NCBI GenBank assembly: GCA_964560325.1
Contig: CAZLLV010000496.1
Coordinates: 1-16,656, forward strand
DNA length: 16,656 nucleotides
DNA from: CAZLLV01 sp964560325
Lineage (GTDB): Bacteria; Acidobacteriota; Thermoanaerobaculia; Multivoradales; DATKCC01
Direction: 5' to 3'
The position numbers and the translations under genes were made by a program. The notes beneath the pieces are model-generated. The model was not told the origin of the DNA. It ran no database searches and saw only the letters and a program-made list of their open reading frames with translations. Position 1 is the stretch's first letter; each line of letters starts with the position of its first letter. Positions 6,226 through 14,536 of this stretch are shown in pieces.

Positions 6226-8190
6226 TCACCACCCCCCGCCGCCCCCGCCGCCCGAGGAGCCTCCTCCTCCGCCCCCGCCTCCGCCGCCGCTGCCGCTCGA
6301 GCTGGGGGCGGCGACGCCGGTGGCGAGGCCGGAGGCGGCGACCGCCCAGGCACCGCTCGCGCCGGCGCCGCCGAACTGCCCGCCGCCGCCGCTCCAGCCT
6401 CCGGAAGAGCCTCCGGTTCCGCTCCAGGTCGAGGCGCCGGCGCCGGCCAGGGCCGCCGCGTGGCCCGAGTCGCTGCCGAAGGCCTTCGACCAGCGGTCGA
6501 GCGCGCTCGACAGGCCGAAGGCGAGGAGGTAGGGGAACCAGTCGTCGGCCAGGTCCGGCTGTTCGCGCTGCAGCTCGGCCTGGAAGAAGCGCCGGGCGTG
6601 GAGGAGTTTCTGCCGGGCCGCGATCGCTCCGCGTGACTCGCGCGTCATCGCCATGTGCGTGACGCTGCGCCAGGCTGCGAGGTTGGCGAGCACCACCGCG
6701 AGCACGCCGAAGGGGCCGGCGGGGACCGGGCCGCCGACGCGGGGCACCAGGAGGAAGAGCGCGCTGCCGAACGCCATCGCCACGAGCGGCACGAGGTAGA
6801 CGACGGTGAGGAGCCCCAGCCGCTCGATTTGCCCGCGGGTGGCCGCCGCCAGCGCGGCGCCGAAGAGGTAGAGGACCGGGATCACGCCGAGGAGCGGGAG
6901 GAGGAGGCCGGGAGCCGCCGCCGGCCGGGTCACCGCTTCCACCGCGAAGCAGCCAGCGGCCGCGAGGAGGAGCACGAAGGCGGGGAGCTTCGGCGGCGCC
7001 GGACGCTTCGTCCCGGCGTCCGGAACCTCGCGGTCGACCTGCTTGCCGAGCTTTCCGCTGATCACGCCCGCCGGATCGAACCCCTTCTTCTTGTAGTGCT
7101 TCCGCAGCTCGGAGGTCGTCACCTCGTCCGAGCCGCCGACGAAGAGCTTGGAGACGAGATCCGCCTCGTAACCACCGCGGAACCCGCCGACGGGCGCCAC
7201 TCTGCGCAGGCGTAGCTCCTCCTTGCCGCTCTTCGGGTCCGTCTCGACCGAGCTCTCGAGCTTCCCCTCACCGACCAGGCGCGCGATCAGCGCCGAGACC
7301 TCGGCCGCGCGCACCTTGCGGTCCCAGAGCGCTCCGACCACCTCCGGCCGGAGCCGTACGATCTCCCGCTCGATCCACTCGCGGTCGACCTCCGCCGGTC
7401 GCGGTGCCGTCCAGGCGCTGCGGCCGACCACCGTCTCTCCGTGGAAGAAGTGGACCAGCATCCAGATCGCCGCGGCCGCCGCCAGGGCGAAGAGGAAGAG
7501 CTGGACCGAAAGGCTCGCCCCCGGCGGCACCACCGCCGCCGGCCGCCCCTCCGGCAGGTAGCGCAGGTCTCCTTGCACCTCGACGCCCACTCCCGGCGGC
7601 AGGTCCTCCCGCACGAGCTCCGCCGGCAGCGGGTCGATCGGCTCGAACGCCGGGTCGATCTCGAGCGCCAGGACGAAGCGCTCGATCGGCCCCGCACGGT
7701 CGGTGAAGGCGAAGTCGTGCCAGAGGCGGTACACGCCTTCGCCGCGCGCCCGGAGGACGCCGGTCAGCCGGTAGGAGAGCTCGTAGACGAGCGTCTGGTT
7801 TTGGAACACCGGGTCGCTCGGCAGCCGGCTGCGCCAGCGGACGGTCCTCCCGTCGGCCCAGTCGTAGTGGTCGACCCCGTCGAGGCTGCCCGCGACCATC
7901 TCGTGCCGCAGGCCGCTCTCCGGATCGATGCGCGCGATCGAGAAGGCCTCGATCTCGTGGCCGGGGCCGAGGCGGAAGAGCCGCTCGCCGCCGTTCCAGT
8001 CGCCGTCGAAGACCATGTGCTGCGTCTCGACGATGTGCAGAGCACCCTCGGCGTCGATCCGGGCGTCGACGTCGAGCAGGCTCCAGTGGAGGGTGCGCGC
8101 GGCGGCCGGGTCGGCGCCGAGCCAGCAGGCGAGCAGGGCGAAGCAGACCGCGGCGCGCGCCGCGGCGGGGCGGAGTCGATGGAGCGTCAT
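6226..8190 (-). CDS. DUF2207 family membrane protein with glycine-rich C-terminus
   Basis: The protein has 654 residues. A signal peptide (about 1-32, ending ..AAARTLHW) leads into an exported beta-rich DUF2207 domain (about 33-225) with the family-typical opening SLLDVDARIDAEGALHIVE. A membrane helix (about 227-248) precedes a cytoplasmic, helix-rich part (250-400). Four hydrophobic segments follow (about 403-420, 428-450, 458-482, 490-507). Then comes a helical region with a conserved-looking W/F-rich DDWFPYLLAFGLSSALDRW (549-567) and a Ser/Gly tail (about 573-654) ending in a long Gly run and a terminal Trp, as is common in this family. Function is unknown for the family; an envelope role is assumed. 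It starts 18 bases after the TPR gene, so the two are probably cotranscribed. GGAGG sits only one base before the ATG and a TAGATT hexamer 6 bases before it, so the initiation mode is uncertain. Confidence 0.85.
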   Translation of the reverse strand: MTLHRLRPAAARAAVCFALLACWLGADPAAARTLHWSLLDVDARIDAEGALHIVETQHMVFDGDWNGGERLFRLGPGHEIEAFSIARIDPESGLRHEMVAGSLDGVDHYDWADGRTVRWRSRLPSDPVFQNQTLVYELSYRLTGVLRARGEGVYRLWHDFAFTDRAGPIERFVLALEIDPAFEPIDPLPAELVREDLPPGVGVEVQGDLRYLPEGRPAAVVPPGASLSVQLFLFALAAAAAIWMLVHFFHGETVVGRSAWTAPRPAEVDREWIEREIVRLRPEVVGALWDRKVRAAEVSALIARLVGEGKLESSVETDPKSGKEELRLRRVAPVGGFRGGYEADLVSKLFVGGSDEVTTSELRKHYKKKGFDPAGVISGKLGKQVDREVPDAGTKRPAPPKLPAFVLLLAAAGCFAVEAVTRPAAAPGLLLPLLGVIPVLYLFGAALAAATRGQIERLGLLTVVYLVPLVAMAFGSALFLLVPRVGGPVPAGPFGVLAVVLANLAAWRSVTHMAMTRESRGAIAARQKLLHARRFFQAELQREQPDLADDWFPYLLAFGLSSALDRWSKAFGSDSGHAAALAGAGASTWSGTGGSSGGWSGGGGQFGGAGASGAWAVAASGLATGVAAPSSSGSGGGGGGGGGGSSGGGGGGGW

Positions 8191-8208
8191 GCCTCCAATC
8201 TACACCCT

Positions 8209-9681
8209 TTACGCCGTCGTATCCGCCGGCTCGAAGCGGAGATGGGGGTTGTTGCGGGCGCGGTGTAGGTAGCGCAGCACCTCGCGGGCGAGCGCGGCGG
8301 TGGCGGCGGCGCTCTCGCGGCGGGTGGCGTGGTCGAAGAGGGAGAGGGCGGCGAGGGCGTGGCGGTGGAGGTCCTGCGATCGGAAGACCGGCAGCAGGCC
8401 GGCCGCCAGCTCGCGGGCGGTCCCGAGGTCGCCCCGGTCGAGGTGGAGGATGGCGAGCTCGAGGGTGACCATTCCCTGGTCGTAGGCGAGGGCGCGGCGG
8501 TCGGTCTCGGCGCGCACGTCCTCCAGGATCGCGACCGCGTTGTCGAGGTCGCCGAGGCGCGCGTGGATGCGTCCCTCGAGCCAGCGCCGGCGTAGCGCCA
8601 CCCACCGGTCGGTGCCCAGGCGGTCGTAGAGCGGGCGTGCCTTCTCGAAGCGGGCGAGCGCCTCCAGGGCGTCGCCCCGCTCGACGAGCCAGTCGGCGAC
8701 GTTGTGCCGGGCGTAGAGGGTCAGCCGGTCGTCGCCGAGCGGGTCGAGGACGGCGGCGGCCCGCTCGAAGGTCGCGATCGCCTCCTCGGCGGCGCCCGCG
8801 TAGCCGGCGCACAGGCCGAGCTTCAAGAGCGTGCGGCCGACGTTCTCGGGCTCCTCCCAGCCCTCGTAGACCTCGAGCGCCTCCTCCAGCAGGCGGCGCG
8901 CCTCGCCGTAGCGCGCCTGGTCGATCCTGAGAGATCCGAGGAGGCTCCACAGGTCGGCGCGCGGCAGCTCGTTGCCGGTTCCGAGCGGCAGCATCGCGAG
9001 CGCCTCGTGGAAGGCGCTGTCGGCGCCGAACAGGTCGGAGGCGACCCGCCGCGCGTTGCCCAGGAAGGCGCGGCAGAGCGCCCGGCGGTCGGCGACCAGC
9101 TCCGGCGGGTAGAGCCGGGGGTCGAGCGTGTCCGCCACCGCCACCCCGATCTCGGCGAGCTCGAGCGCGCTCGCCGCGTCGGAGAAGCCGGCCGCGCGGC
9201 TCGCCTCGCACAGCCGCTCGGCGAGGCCGTAGAGCTGGTAGCGGCGGCTGGTCCGGATCGCCCCGTGTCGGGCGGCGGGGAGGCGTCGCCGGATCTCGTC
9301 GATCAGGATCGGAGCGAGGGCGGCCTCGCAGTCGAGCAGGAACCGGCGCCGGAGCGCCTGGAGGGCGAGCCGGTCCCACAGGTGCTCCGGGTCGCCGCCG
9401 CCGGGCGCCGGGGGGAGCCGGCGCTTTCGCGGGCGCTCGTCGTCCCGGTAGACCGCGTCGACGAAGGTGCGGATCCCCTCCTCGGTGGCGAACTGCACCT
9501 GCGGCAGGAGGTCGCGGGCGGCGAACAGGCAGATCTCGCAGACGCCGGCACCGCCCTCGTCCTCGGCACCGGAGGGCCCGCCGGTCTCGCCGGAGAGGTG
9601 CGCCTCGACCTCCCGGTCCTCGCGGTCCGGTAGCCCTGCGAGGACGAAGCGGCGGAGCGTGTCGAGACTGGGGTGGCTCAC
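8209..9681 (-). CDS. Anti-sigma-like zinc-finger TPR protein
   Basis: The protein has 490 residues and starts at GTG 9681 with AGGAG (9690-9686) upstream. The N-terminus (SHPSLDTLRRFVLAGLPDRED..VEAHL, then C48-E-I-C51) resembles the zf-HC2 domain of anti-sigma factors. However, H28 and C48 are 19 residues apart instead of the usual 3, because a Gly/Glu/Asp-rich insert splits the motif. The rest (about 100-470) is alpha-helical with TPR-like units rich in ALEEAL/A..FERA patterns; the clearest repeats span about 240-440. No transmembrane segment is visible, so it is probably cytoplasmic and acts through protein contacts. Proteins of this layout often accompany ECF sigma factors, but none is present next to it. 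It is the first gene of a two-gene unit with the DUF2207 gene. Confidence 0.8.
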   Translation of the reverse strand: MSHPSLDTLRRFVLAGLPDREDREVEAHLSGETGGPSGAEDEGGAGVCEICLFAARDLLPQVQFATEEGIRTFVDAVYRDDERPRKRRLPPAPGGGDPEHLWDRLALQALRRRFLLDCEAALAPILIDEIRRRLPAARHGAIRTSRRYQLYGLAERLCEASRAAGFSDAASALELAEIGVAVADTLDPRLYPPELVADRRALCRAFLGNARRVASDLFGADSAFHEALAMLPLGTGNELPRADLWSLLGSLRIDQARYGEARRLLEEALEVYEGWEEPENVGRTLLKLGLCAGYAGAAEEAIATFERAAAVLDPLGDDRLTLYARHNVADWLVERGDALEALARFEKARPLYDRLGTDRWVALRRRWLEGRIHARLGDLDNAVAILEDVRAETDRRALAYDQGMVTLELAILHLDRGDLGTARELAAGLLPVFRSQDLHRHALAALSLFDHATRRESAAATAALAREVLRYLHRARNNPHLRFEPADTTA

Positions 9682-9756
9682 GGGTCTCCTGGCGTCGCGT
9701 GGTCCCGCTCGGCCGGAGCCGGAATGGGAGCGGGGGTCCGATCGGATGTGGAGTGG

Positions 9757-9786
9757 ATGCTACTTCAAGAAACTATGTTCCGTAAA
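9757..9786 (-). promoter_or_regulatory. Possible promoter of the TPR-DUF2207 unit
   Basis: On the minus strand, TTTACG (9786-9781) and TAGCAT (9762-9757) lie 18 bases apart in the only AT-rich stretch before the GTG at 9681. Each matches consensus at 4 of 6 positions. A palindrome AGAAGCTTCT (9786-9795) adjoins the -35 side and may be an operator. The region 9682-9860 contains this, the hairpin below and no gene. Confidence 0.3.
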
Positions 9787-9803
9787 GAAGCTTCTGTCGA
9801 GGT

Positions 9804-9843
9804 GGCGGAGCGGCCGGGCGCGAGAAGCCCCGGCCGCTCCGCC
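9804..9843 (-). terminator. Perfect 15-bp hairpin downstream of the MDPDG-repeat gene
   Basis: GGCGGAGCGGCCGGG (9804-9818) pairs perfectly with CCCGGCCGCTCCGCC (9829-9843) around a 10-base loop, 17 bases past the stop of the upstream minus-strand gene. There is no immediate U-tract on the minus strand, although TTCTTTA follows further on. Placed between two minus-strand genes, it probably ends the first transcript. Confidence 0.55.
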
Positions 9844-9860
9844 GGAGTGCCGGTGCCCCG

Positions 9861-10181
9861 TCAGCCGTTCGGGTCCATGCCGCCGCCGCTCTCCGGAGCG
9901 GGGGAACCGTCAGGGTCCATGCCGGACCCGCTGGTGGGCGTCGGGGAGCCGTCCGGGTCCATGCCGTGCCCGTTGCCGGCGGTAACCCTTTCCATGTCAG
10001 TCATTGCCATGTTTTCGATCCAAGCCGCGAGCCGGTCGCCGACCTGGTGCCAGAGGCTCCGGAAGGCGCCGTCGGGGCCGCTCGACGCGTCCGCGGCGTG
10101 GGCGGCCGGGGCGAGGGCGAGGCCGCCGCAGGCGAGGAGCAGGGCGAGGACGAGGGCGGTGCGAAGGGGGGTCTTGCGCAT
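9861..10181 (-). CDS. Small exported protein with MDPDG repeats
   Basis: The start is ATG 10181, with AAAAAAGGAGAT 6 bases upstream; an in-frame ATG at 10298 would add a proline/glycine-rich stretch without a binding site, so I rejected it. The protein has 106 residues. The signal peptide MRKTPLRTALVLALL... ends near ..APAAHA-AD (about 29). A short amphipathic helix follows (FRSLWHQVGDRLAAWIENM, 40-58). The tail has three copies of a GMDPDG/GMDPNG motif (73-78, 87-92, 101-106) separated by SP/TP/SG spacers. The aspartates could bind a metal ion, but no function is known to me. It is monocistronic by context, with its own hairpin downstream. Confidence 0.7.
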   Translation of the reverse strand: MRKTPLRTALVLALLLACGGLALAPAAHAADASSGPDGAFRSLWHQVGDRLAAWIENMAMTDMERVTAGNGHGMDPDGSPTPTSGSGMDPDGSPAPESGGGMDPNG

Positions 10182-10325
10182 GAGGGATCTCCTTTTTTCG
10201 AACGGGTGGGTCGCGGCCGGGCCGGGATGGCCGGGCCGCCCACCGGAAAGGTTATTCTCGTACGAAACTCGTAACGTCTGGAAGTAACTGCGCGACATGC
10301 GGGCGTCGCACGCGGTTCGCGAGGG

Positions 10326-10354
10326 TCGAGAGGGTGGGGGCGATGGGATAAGCT
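10326..10354 (+). promoter_or_regulatory. Probable leaderless promoter of the FKBP gene
   Basis: TCGAGA (10326-10331), a 17-base spacer and TAAGCT (10349-10354) sit so that transcription would begin at or within a few bases of the ATG at 10364. No Shine-Dalgarno is visible there. Confidence 0.45.
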
Positions 10355-10363
10355 CGGCCGGCC

Positions 10364-11263
10364 ATGAACAGAATCAGAGCAGTCTCCACGACCCCTGTCT
10401 TCCTGCTGCTGTCAGCGATCGTCCTCCTCCCCCTCCCGGCCCTCGCGCAAGACGAGGCCGCGCAGGAGGGAGCGGCCGCGCCGATGGCGGCTTCCGAGCC
10501 CGCGGCGCCCTCGCCGCCGTCCGCGCTCACCCCTCCCACCGACGCCCGGACGACCGCTTCCGGTCTCGCTTACCAGGTCCTCTCCGAGGGCACCGGCACC
10601 GAGAAGCCGGACGCGAACGACCTCGCCCTGGTGCACTACACCGGCTGGGTCTCCGAGGACGGCCGCGTCTTCGACTCCTCGGTCGCCCGCGGCAAGCCGG
10701 CGCTGCTGCCGCTCGAGGCGCTGATCGAGGGCTGGACCGAAGGGCTCCAGCTCATGAACGAGGGTGCGAAGTGGCGTCTCTGGATCCCCGGCGTCCTCGC
10801 CTACGAGGGGATCGAGGGCCGGCCCCAGGGCATGCTCGTCTTCGATCTCGAGCTGCTCGACGTGCGGCCGATCCCCGACGTCCCCGCCGATGTGGCGGCC
10901 GCGCCGGCCGACGCCGAGACCGGCCGTGGCGAGCTCGCCTGGAAGGTGCTGGAGGCCGGCGACGGCGGCGCGAGCCCCGGCCCCGGCGACACCGTGAAGG
11001 TGCACTACATCGGCTGGAACCCCGAAGGCCAGTGGTTCGACGCGAGCTACGCCAAGGGTGCCCCGGCGACGCTCGAGTTCGACACGCTGATCGAGGGCTG
11101 GAAACGAGCGCTCGCGGAGATGACGCCGGGCGAGAAGCGGCGCCTCTGGGTGCCGGCCGGCCTCGCCTACGCGGACGACCCGGCGAGGCCCCAGGGTCCG
11201 CTGGTCTTCGAGGTCGAGCTGATCGAGATCAACCCCCCCGAGCAGGAGGCATCGGGCGGCTGA
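10364..11263 (+). CDS. Exported tandem FKBP-type peptidyl-prolyl isomerase
   Basis: The protein has 299 residues. A signal peptide (1-28, ending ..PALA-QD) is followed by an Ala/Pro-rich linker (30-60) and two FKBP domains, about 62-170 and 185-292. Both keep the core pattern VHYxGW, xxxFD(A/S)S, LIEGW and a rLW(I/V)P segment: Y92, F103, D104, W123 in the first and Y215, F225, D226, W246 in the second. These line the proline-binding pocket in FKBPs. Both lack the glycine that usually follows the tyrosine of laYG (AYEG and AYAD instead). The domains are about 105 residues each, normal for the family. The protein probably assists folding of exported proteins outside the inner membrane. It runs divergently from the MDPDG-repeat gene, and its last 35 bases overlap the convergent membrane protein gene. 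Confidence 0.9.
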   Translation: MNRIRAVSTTPVFLLLSAIVLLPLPALAQDEAAQEGAAAPMAASEPAAPSPPSALTPPTDARTTASGLAYQVLSEGTGTEKPDANDLALVHYTGWVSEDGRVFDSSVARGKPALLPLEALIEGWTEGLQLMNEGAKWRLWIPGVLAYEGIEGRPQGMLVFDLELLDVRPIPDVPADVAAAPADAETGRGELAWKVLEAGDGGASPGPGDTVKVHYIGWNPEGQWFDASYAKGAPATLEFDTLIEGWKRALAEMTPGEKRRLWVPAGLAYADDPARPQGPLVFEVELIEINPPEQEASGG

Positions 11264-12929
11264 GCTCCACGGCCCGCCGGCACCCCCGCCGGCGGGCCCC
11301 GTCCTCCCCCCTCTCCAGCAGGTCGAAGGGGCCGATCGCGCCCCGTCGCAAGAAACAGCTCTCCAGGTAGCGGTCGAGTGCCGGGAAGTCCGCCCGCCGG
11401 GCCGATGTGCCGAACCAGGAGGTCCGCTCCAGCACCACGGTCGCCACCCGGTGCTCCTCGAGCGAACGGACGATCCGGCGGTCGAGATCCGGTGCGCCTT
11501 CGCGCAGGTAGGTGAGGCCGGGGTGGAACCAGAGGAGCGGCTGGGGCGACGGGCGGCCGAGCAGGCCGTAGAGGATCGTCCAGTCGGGGAAGACGAAGAA
11601 GCTCCCCGGCCGCTCGCGGAGCGCGTGCAGCAGCTCCTCCACCTCGGCCGCCGTCACCCGCTCCTCCCGCAACCCGGTCGGCTCCGCCCACGCCAGGGGC
11701 CGTAGCGACTCGGCCGCGACCGGCACGAAGCGCGTAGCGCCGGTCACGCCCTCGTGCGCCGTCCGGCCGAGCGAGACGATGCCGCCGCGGGCGGCGAGGA
11801 GGCCCAGGGCGGCGAGCGCCACCGCCCTGCCCGCGAGGCGGATCGCTCGGCCGCTCCCGGGTCGGCGGCGGAGGGCGGCGCCGATCTCCGCGCCGACGGC
11901 TCCGATGGCGAGCGCGGCGATCACCCCGAGCGGTGTGTACGCGAGCTCCGGCTGGTTGCGCGACACGGCGGCGACCAGGTTCTGACAGGCGAAGAGGCCG
12001 AGCGCGAGGGCGACCGCGACCGCGCGTCGGCGCGCGTCCAGGGGCAGGCGGCCGGCCTGGAGGAGGCGGAGGAGGACGACGCCGCTGCCGAGGGCGAGGG
12101 CGACGAGGACGACGCGTACCGGTAGCGGCCCCCCGCCGGTCGTCGCCACCAGGGCGAAGCGCTCGAAGCCGCCGAAGACGCGGACGCCCATCAGGTCGCC
12201 CGGCTCGCCGAAAACCTGCTGCGCGAAGGCGGCAGGGTCGGAGCAGGAGACGAGCCACGCTCCGAAGAGCGCCGCCGCGCCCGCCGCGCCCGCGGTCACC
12301 CCGGCCGCCCGCCGTCCGGCGGCGCCGGGGCCGTCCGATCGGCCCTCGACCAGGAAGAGCAGGGCCATGGCGGGGAGCAGGAAGAGGGCGACGCTCTGCT
12401 TGGCGAGGAAGGCGATCACCAGCAGGAGCCCCGCGGCCACGCTCCGGATCGGCCGCGAGGCGTGGGGTGTCGGCGCCGCCAGGTCCGCCGCCCAGACTCC
12501 GAGACCGGCGAGCGCCGCGAGGTACGCGACCGGCTCGAACCAGAGGGTGCCGGCCGGCGCCTGGAACCAGACCGCGGTCAGCAGCCCGGCCACGGCCCAG
12601 AGCGCCCGGCGCCCGGGGAAGAGGCGCGCCGTGAGCACCATCGCGACGGCCGAGGCGACGACCGCGGCCGCGCAGGCGGTGAGAAGGTAGCCGCGGAAGT
12701 CGACGCCGAAGGCCGCGAAGCCGAGCGCCTGGAGCCAGGGCAGCACCGGTCCGGTCGGGAGCACGAAGTCGCGGTACGGCACCTGCCCGGAGAGCACCCG
12801 CCAGCCGGCGTCGAACGGGATCGACTGGTCGAAGGCGAAGAGGCCGCGCCGCCCCGCGCTCCAGGTGAACGCCGCGGCGAAGGCGAGGACGCCGGCGGCG
12901 AGCGCGAAGGACCCCGCCCGGCGCCTCAT
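11229..12929 (-). CDS. GT39/ArnT-like polytopic membrane protein, putative glycosyltransferase
   Basis: The protein has 566 residues. About ten hydrophobic segments occupy residues 7-390, and a soluble C-terminal part covers about 395-566. The first loop has FAFDQSIPFDAGWRVLSGQVPYRDFVLPTGP (split around D34 and D40), resembling the D/E-containing first loop and PYRDF motif of lipid-linked sugar transferases in the GT39/PMT clan. The acidic residue is expected to be catalytic, but donor and acceptor cannot be told from sequence. It starts at ATG 12929, overlapping the stop of the GMC gene as ATGA, so translation is probably coupled. The last 35 bases overlap the FKBP gene tail to tail, and the final residues (Arg-rich, then PMPPARGG) look like read-through into that gene. 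Confidence 0.75.
   Translation of the reverse strand: MRRRAGSFALAAGVLAFAAAFTWSAGRRGLFAFDQSIPFDAGWRVLSGQVPYRDFVLPTGPVLPWLQALGFAAFGVDFRGYLLTACAAAVVASAVAMVLTARLFPGRRALWAVAGLLTAVWFQAPAGTLWFEPVAYLAALAGLGVWAADLAAPTPHASRPIRSVAAGLLLVIAFLAKQSVALFLLPAMALLFLVEGRSDGPGAAGRRAAGVTAGAAGAAALFGAWLVSCSDPAAFAQQVFGEPGDLMGVRVFGGFERFALVATTGGGPLPVRVVLVALALGSGVVLLRLLQAGRLPLDARRRAVAVALALGLFACQNLVAAVSRNQPELAYTPLGVIAALAIGAVGAEIGAALRRRPGSGRAIRLAGRAVALAALGLLAARGGIVSLGRTAHEGVTGATRFVPVAAESLRPLAWAEPTGLREERVTAAEVEELLHALRERPGSFFVFPDWTILYGLLGRPSPQPLLWFHPGLTYLREGAPDLDRRIVRSLEEHRVATVVLERTSWFGTSARRADFPALDRYLESCFLRRGAIGPFDLLERGEDGARRRGCRRAVELSRPMPPARGG
11271..11298 (+). terminator. Perfect 10-bp hairpin after the FKBP gene, inside the opposing gene
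   Basis: GGCCCGCCGG (11271-11280) and CCGGCGGGCC (11289-11298) flank an 8-base loop, 7 bases past the FKBP stop. It lies within the last codons of the convergent minus-strand gene, so a single element may act at both transcript ends. No T-run is present. Confidence 0.5.
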
Positions 12930-14536
12930 CCCGCGGCCGGCGCGCCGAGCCGTTCGGCCAGCGCCTCCGCGGCGCGGAGCGCGAGGGCGACCATGGTGAG
13001 CGTCGGGTTGACGGTGCCGGAGCCGGGGAAGCTCGCGCCCCCGACGACGACCAGGCCGGGAGCGCCGTGGACCCGGCCGAGGGGGTCGGTCACGCCGTCC
13101 GCCGCGGTCGCCGCCATGCGGCAGGTCCCGAGGTGGTGGAAGCCGGAGTAGTAGTCCTCGGCCGCGGCGATCTCGGCGTCGGTGGCGCCGGCGGCCCGCC
13201 GGTAGCGCTCGATCAGCCCTTCGCAGAAGCGGTGGGTCTCGCGGTCGAAGTCGTCGAGCCGGTAGTCGACGTGCGCCAGCCGGTCACCGAAGCGGTCGCG
13301 GGCTTCGCCGAGGCTCACGCGCTTGCCGGGTCCGGTGCGGGTCTCGGCGTGGAAGACGATCGGTCGCCAGCGGAGCACGGGAGCGAGGCTGCGGACCAGG
13401 TCTTCGGCCGAGCCGGCCCTGTCGAGCACCGCGCCGGGCGGCTCCCAGACCTGCACCGGCTCGAAGGTCGCGTACGCCCGGCGCGACGACATCTCGATCT
13501 TCACGCCGCCGTGCCGGCCCCGCCCCTCCGGGTCGGCGAACTGGAGGCTCTGGCCGGTCCAGGCGCCGATCCGGCCCGGGTGGAGCGGCCGGCGGAAGCG
13601 CAGGCGGCCGATCCAGAGGCTGTGGAAGGCGAGGTGCTCCCCGACGTGGCCGCTCCGGTTGCCCGGGCCGTCCGGGTGCGGTCCGCCGGCCGAGAGGAGG
13701 AGCAGCCGGGCCGACTCGATCGCGCCGCCCGCCACCACGACCGCGGCGGCGGGTACCTCGCGGTCGCGGTCGCCGCCGACCGGTCGCGCGAGGAGGCCGC
13801 GGGCCCGGCCGGTGCGGTCGAACAGGACCCGCCGCACCGCGGTCTCCAGGTGCACCCGCACGAGGCCGGTCGCGACCGCCCGGCGCAGGTGGTGCTGCGG
13901 CGAGTAGCGGGCGCCGACGGGGCAGACGCCGCAGGTGCCGAAGTTCACGCAGGCCGGGCGGCCGTCGAAGGGCTCGCGGGTACGGGCCTGGGGCGTGGTC
14001 GAGAGATGGAGACCGGCGCCGGTCAGCCGCTCGGCGAGCCGCCGGTCGTCCCACGACAGCTCGAACGGGGGCAGCGGGTAGGAGGTCGAACGGGGCGGCG
14101 CGAAGGGGTCGTCCCGGTCGCTGCCGGAGACCCCGAGGAGCGCCTCCGCCCGGCCGTACCAGGGCTCGAGGTCGTCGTAGGTGAGCGGCCAGTCGGCGCC
14201 GAACCCGTAGCGGCTCCGGGTGGCGAAGTCGGCCGGCGGCAGCCGGGGCGTGATCGCCTCCCAGCGCGTGGCGCTGCCGCCCTCGACGGCATCGACCTCG
14301 GCCGCCAGGTCGACCGGGTAGTCCCCCGACTGGGTGACGCCGACGAGTCCCGGGGGGCTGCCGTGGAGGGGCCGCGGCGAGAGGCGCAGCACCCGCTCCT
14401 CGAACTGCGGCCGGTGAGGGTACGGGTAGGCGCCGCCGCGCTCGAAGACCTCGACGCGCAGCCCACGGCGGGCGAGCGCCAGGGCGATGGCGGTACCCAC
14501 CACGCCGGAGCCGACGATCGCGACGGGGGCGCTCAC
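12926..14536 (-). CDS. GMC-family FAD-dependent oxidoreductase with Cys cluster
   Basis: The protein has 536 residues, the usual length. The FAD-binding GSGVVG (9-14) opens the protein. GGSATRW (86-92) is the GMC substrate/FAD region. The C-terminal GFHHLGTCRM (465-474) and GTVNPTLT (507-514) supply the expected His/Asn catalytic pair (H467, N510). C196-x5-C202-x2-C205-P with following GARY resembles the cysteine motif of FAD-dependent glucose/gluconate dehydrogenase large subunits, where it binds a 3Fe-4S cluster. It has no signal peptide. The upstream gene, overlapping by 4 bases (GTGA), encodes a Tat-signal small subunit, so export as a complex is likely. It probably oxidises an alcohol or sugar in the periplasm and passes electrons on; the substrate is unknown and no cytochrome subunit is adjacent. 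Confidence 0.85.
   Translation of the reverse strand: MSAPVAIVGSGVVGTAIALALARRGLRVEVFERGGAYPYPHRPQFEERVLRLSPRPLHGSPPGLVGVTQSGDYPVDLAAEVDAVEGGSATRWEAITPRLPPADFATRSRYGFGADWPLTYDDLEPWYGRAEALLGVSGSDRDDPFAPPRSTSYPLPPFELSWDDRRLAERLTGAGLHLSTTPQARTREPFDGRPACVNFGTCGVCPVGARYSPQHHLRRAVATGLVRVHLETAVRRVLFDRTGRARGLLARPVGGDRDREVPAAAVVVAGGAIESARLLLLSAGGPHPDGPGNRSGHVGEHLAFHSLWIGRLRFRRPLHPGRIGAWTGQSLQFADPEGRGRHGGVKIEMSSRRAYATFEPVQVWEPPGAVLDRAGSAEDLVRSLAPVLRWRPIVFHAETRTGPGKRVSLGEARDRFGDRLAHVDYRLDDFDRETHRFCEGLIERYRRAAGATDAEIAAAEDYYSGFHHLGTCRMAATAADGVTDPLGRVHGAPGLVVVGGASFPGSGTVNPTLTMVALALRAAEALAERLGAPAAG

Noticed and set aside
6232..6310. G/C-rich repetitive DNA at the 3' end of the DUF2207 gene as a repeat element
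   Set aside because: It encodes the Gly/Ser tail ending in Trp that is usual for this family, so coding explains it.
7268..9379. 703-codon minus-strand open frame spanning the TPR and DUF2207 genes
   Set aside because: Its product is Arg/Pro/Ala low-complexity and it is out of frame with two well-supported genes; this is a normal shadow at this GC content.
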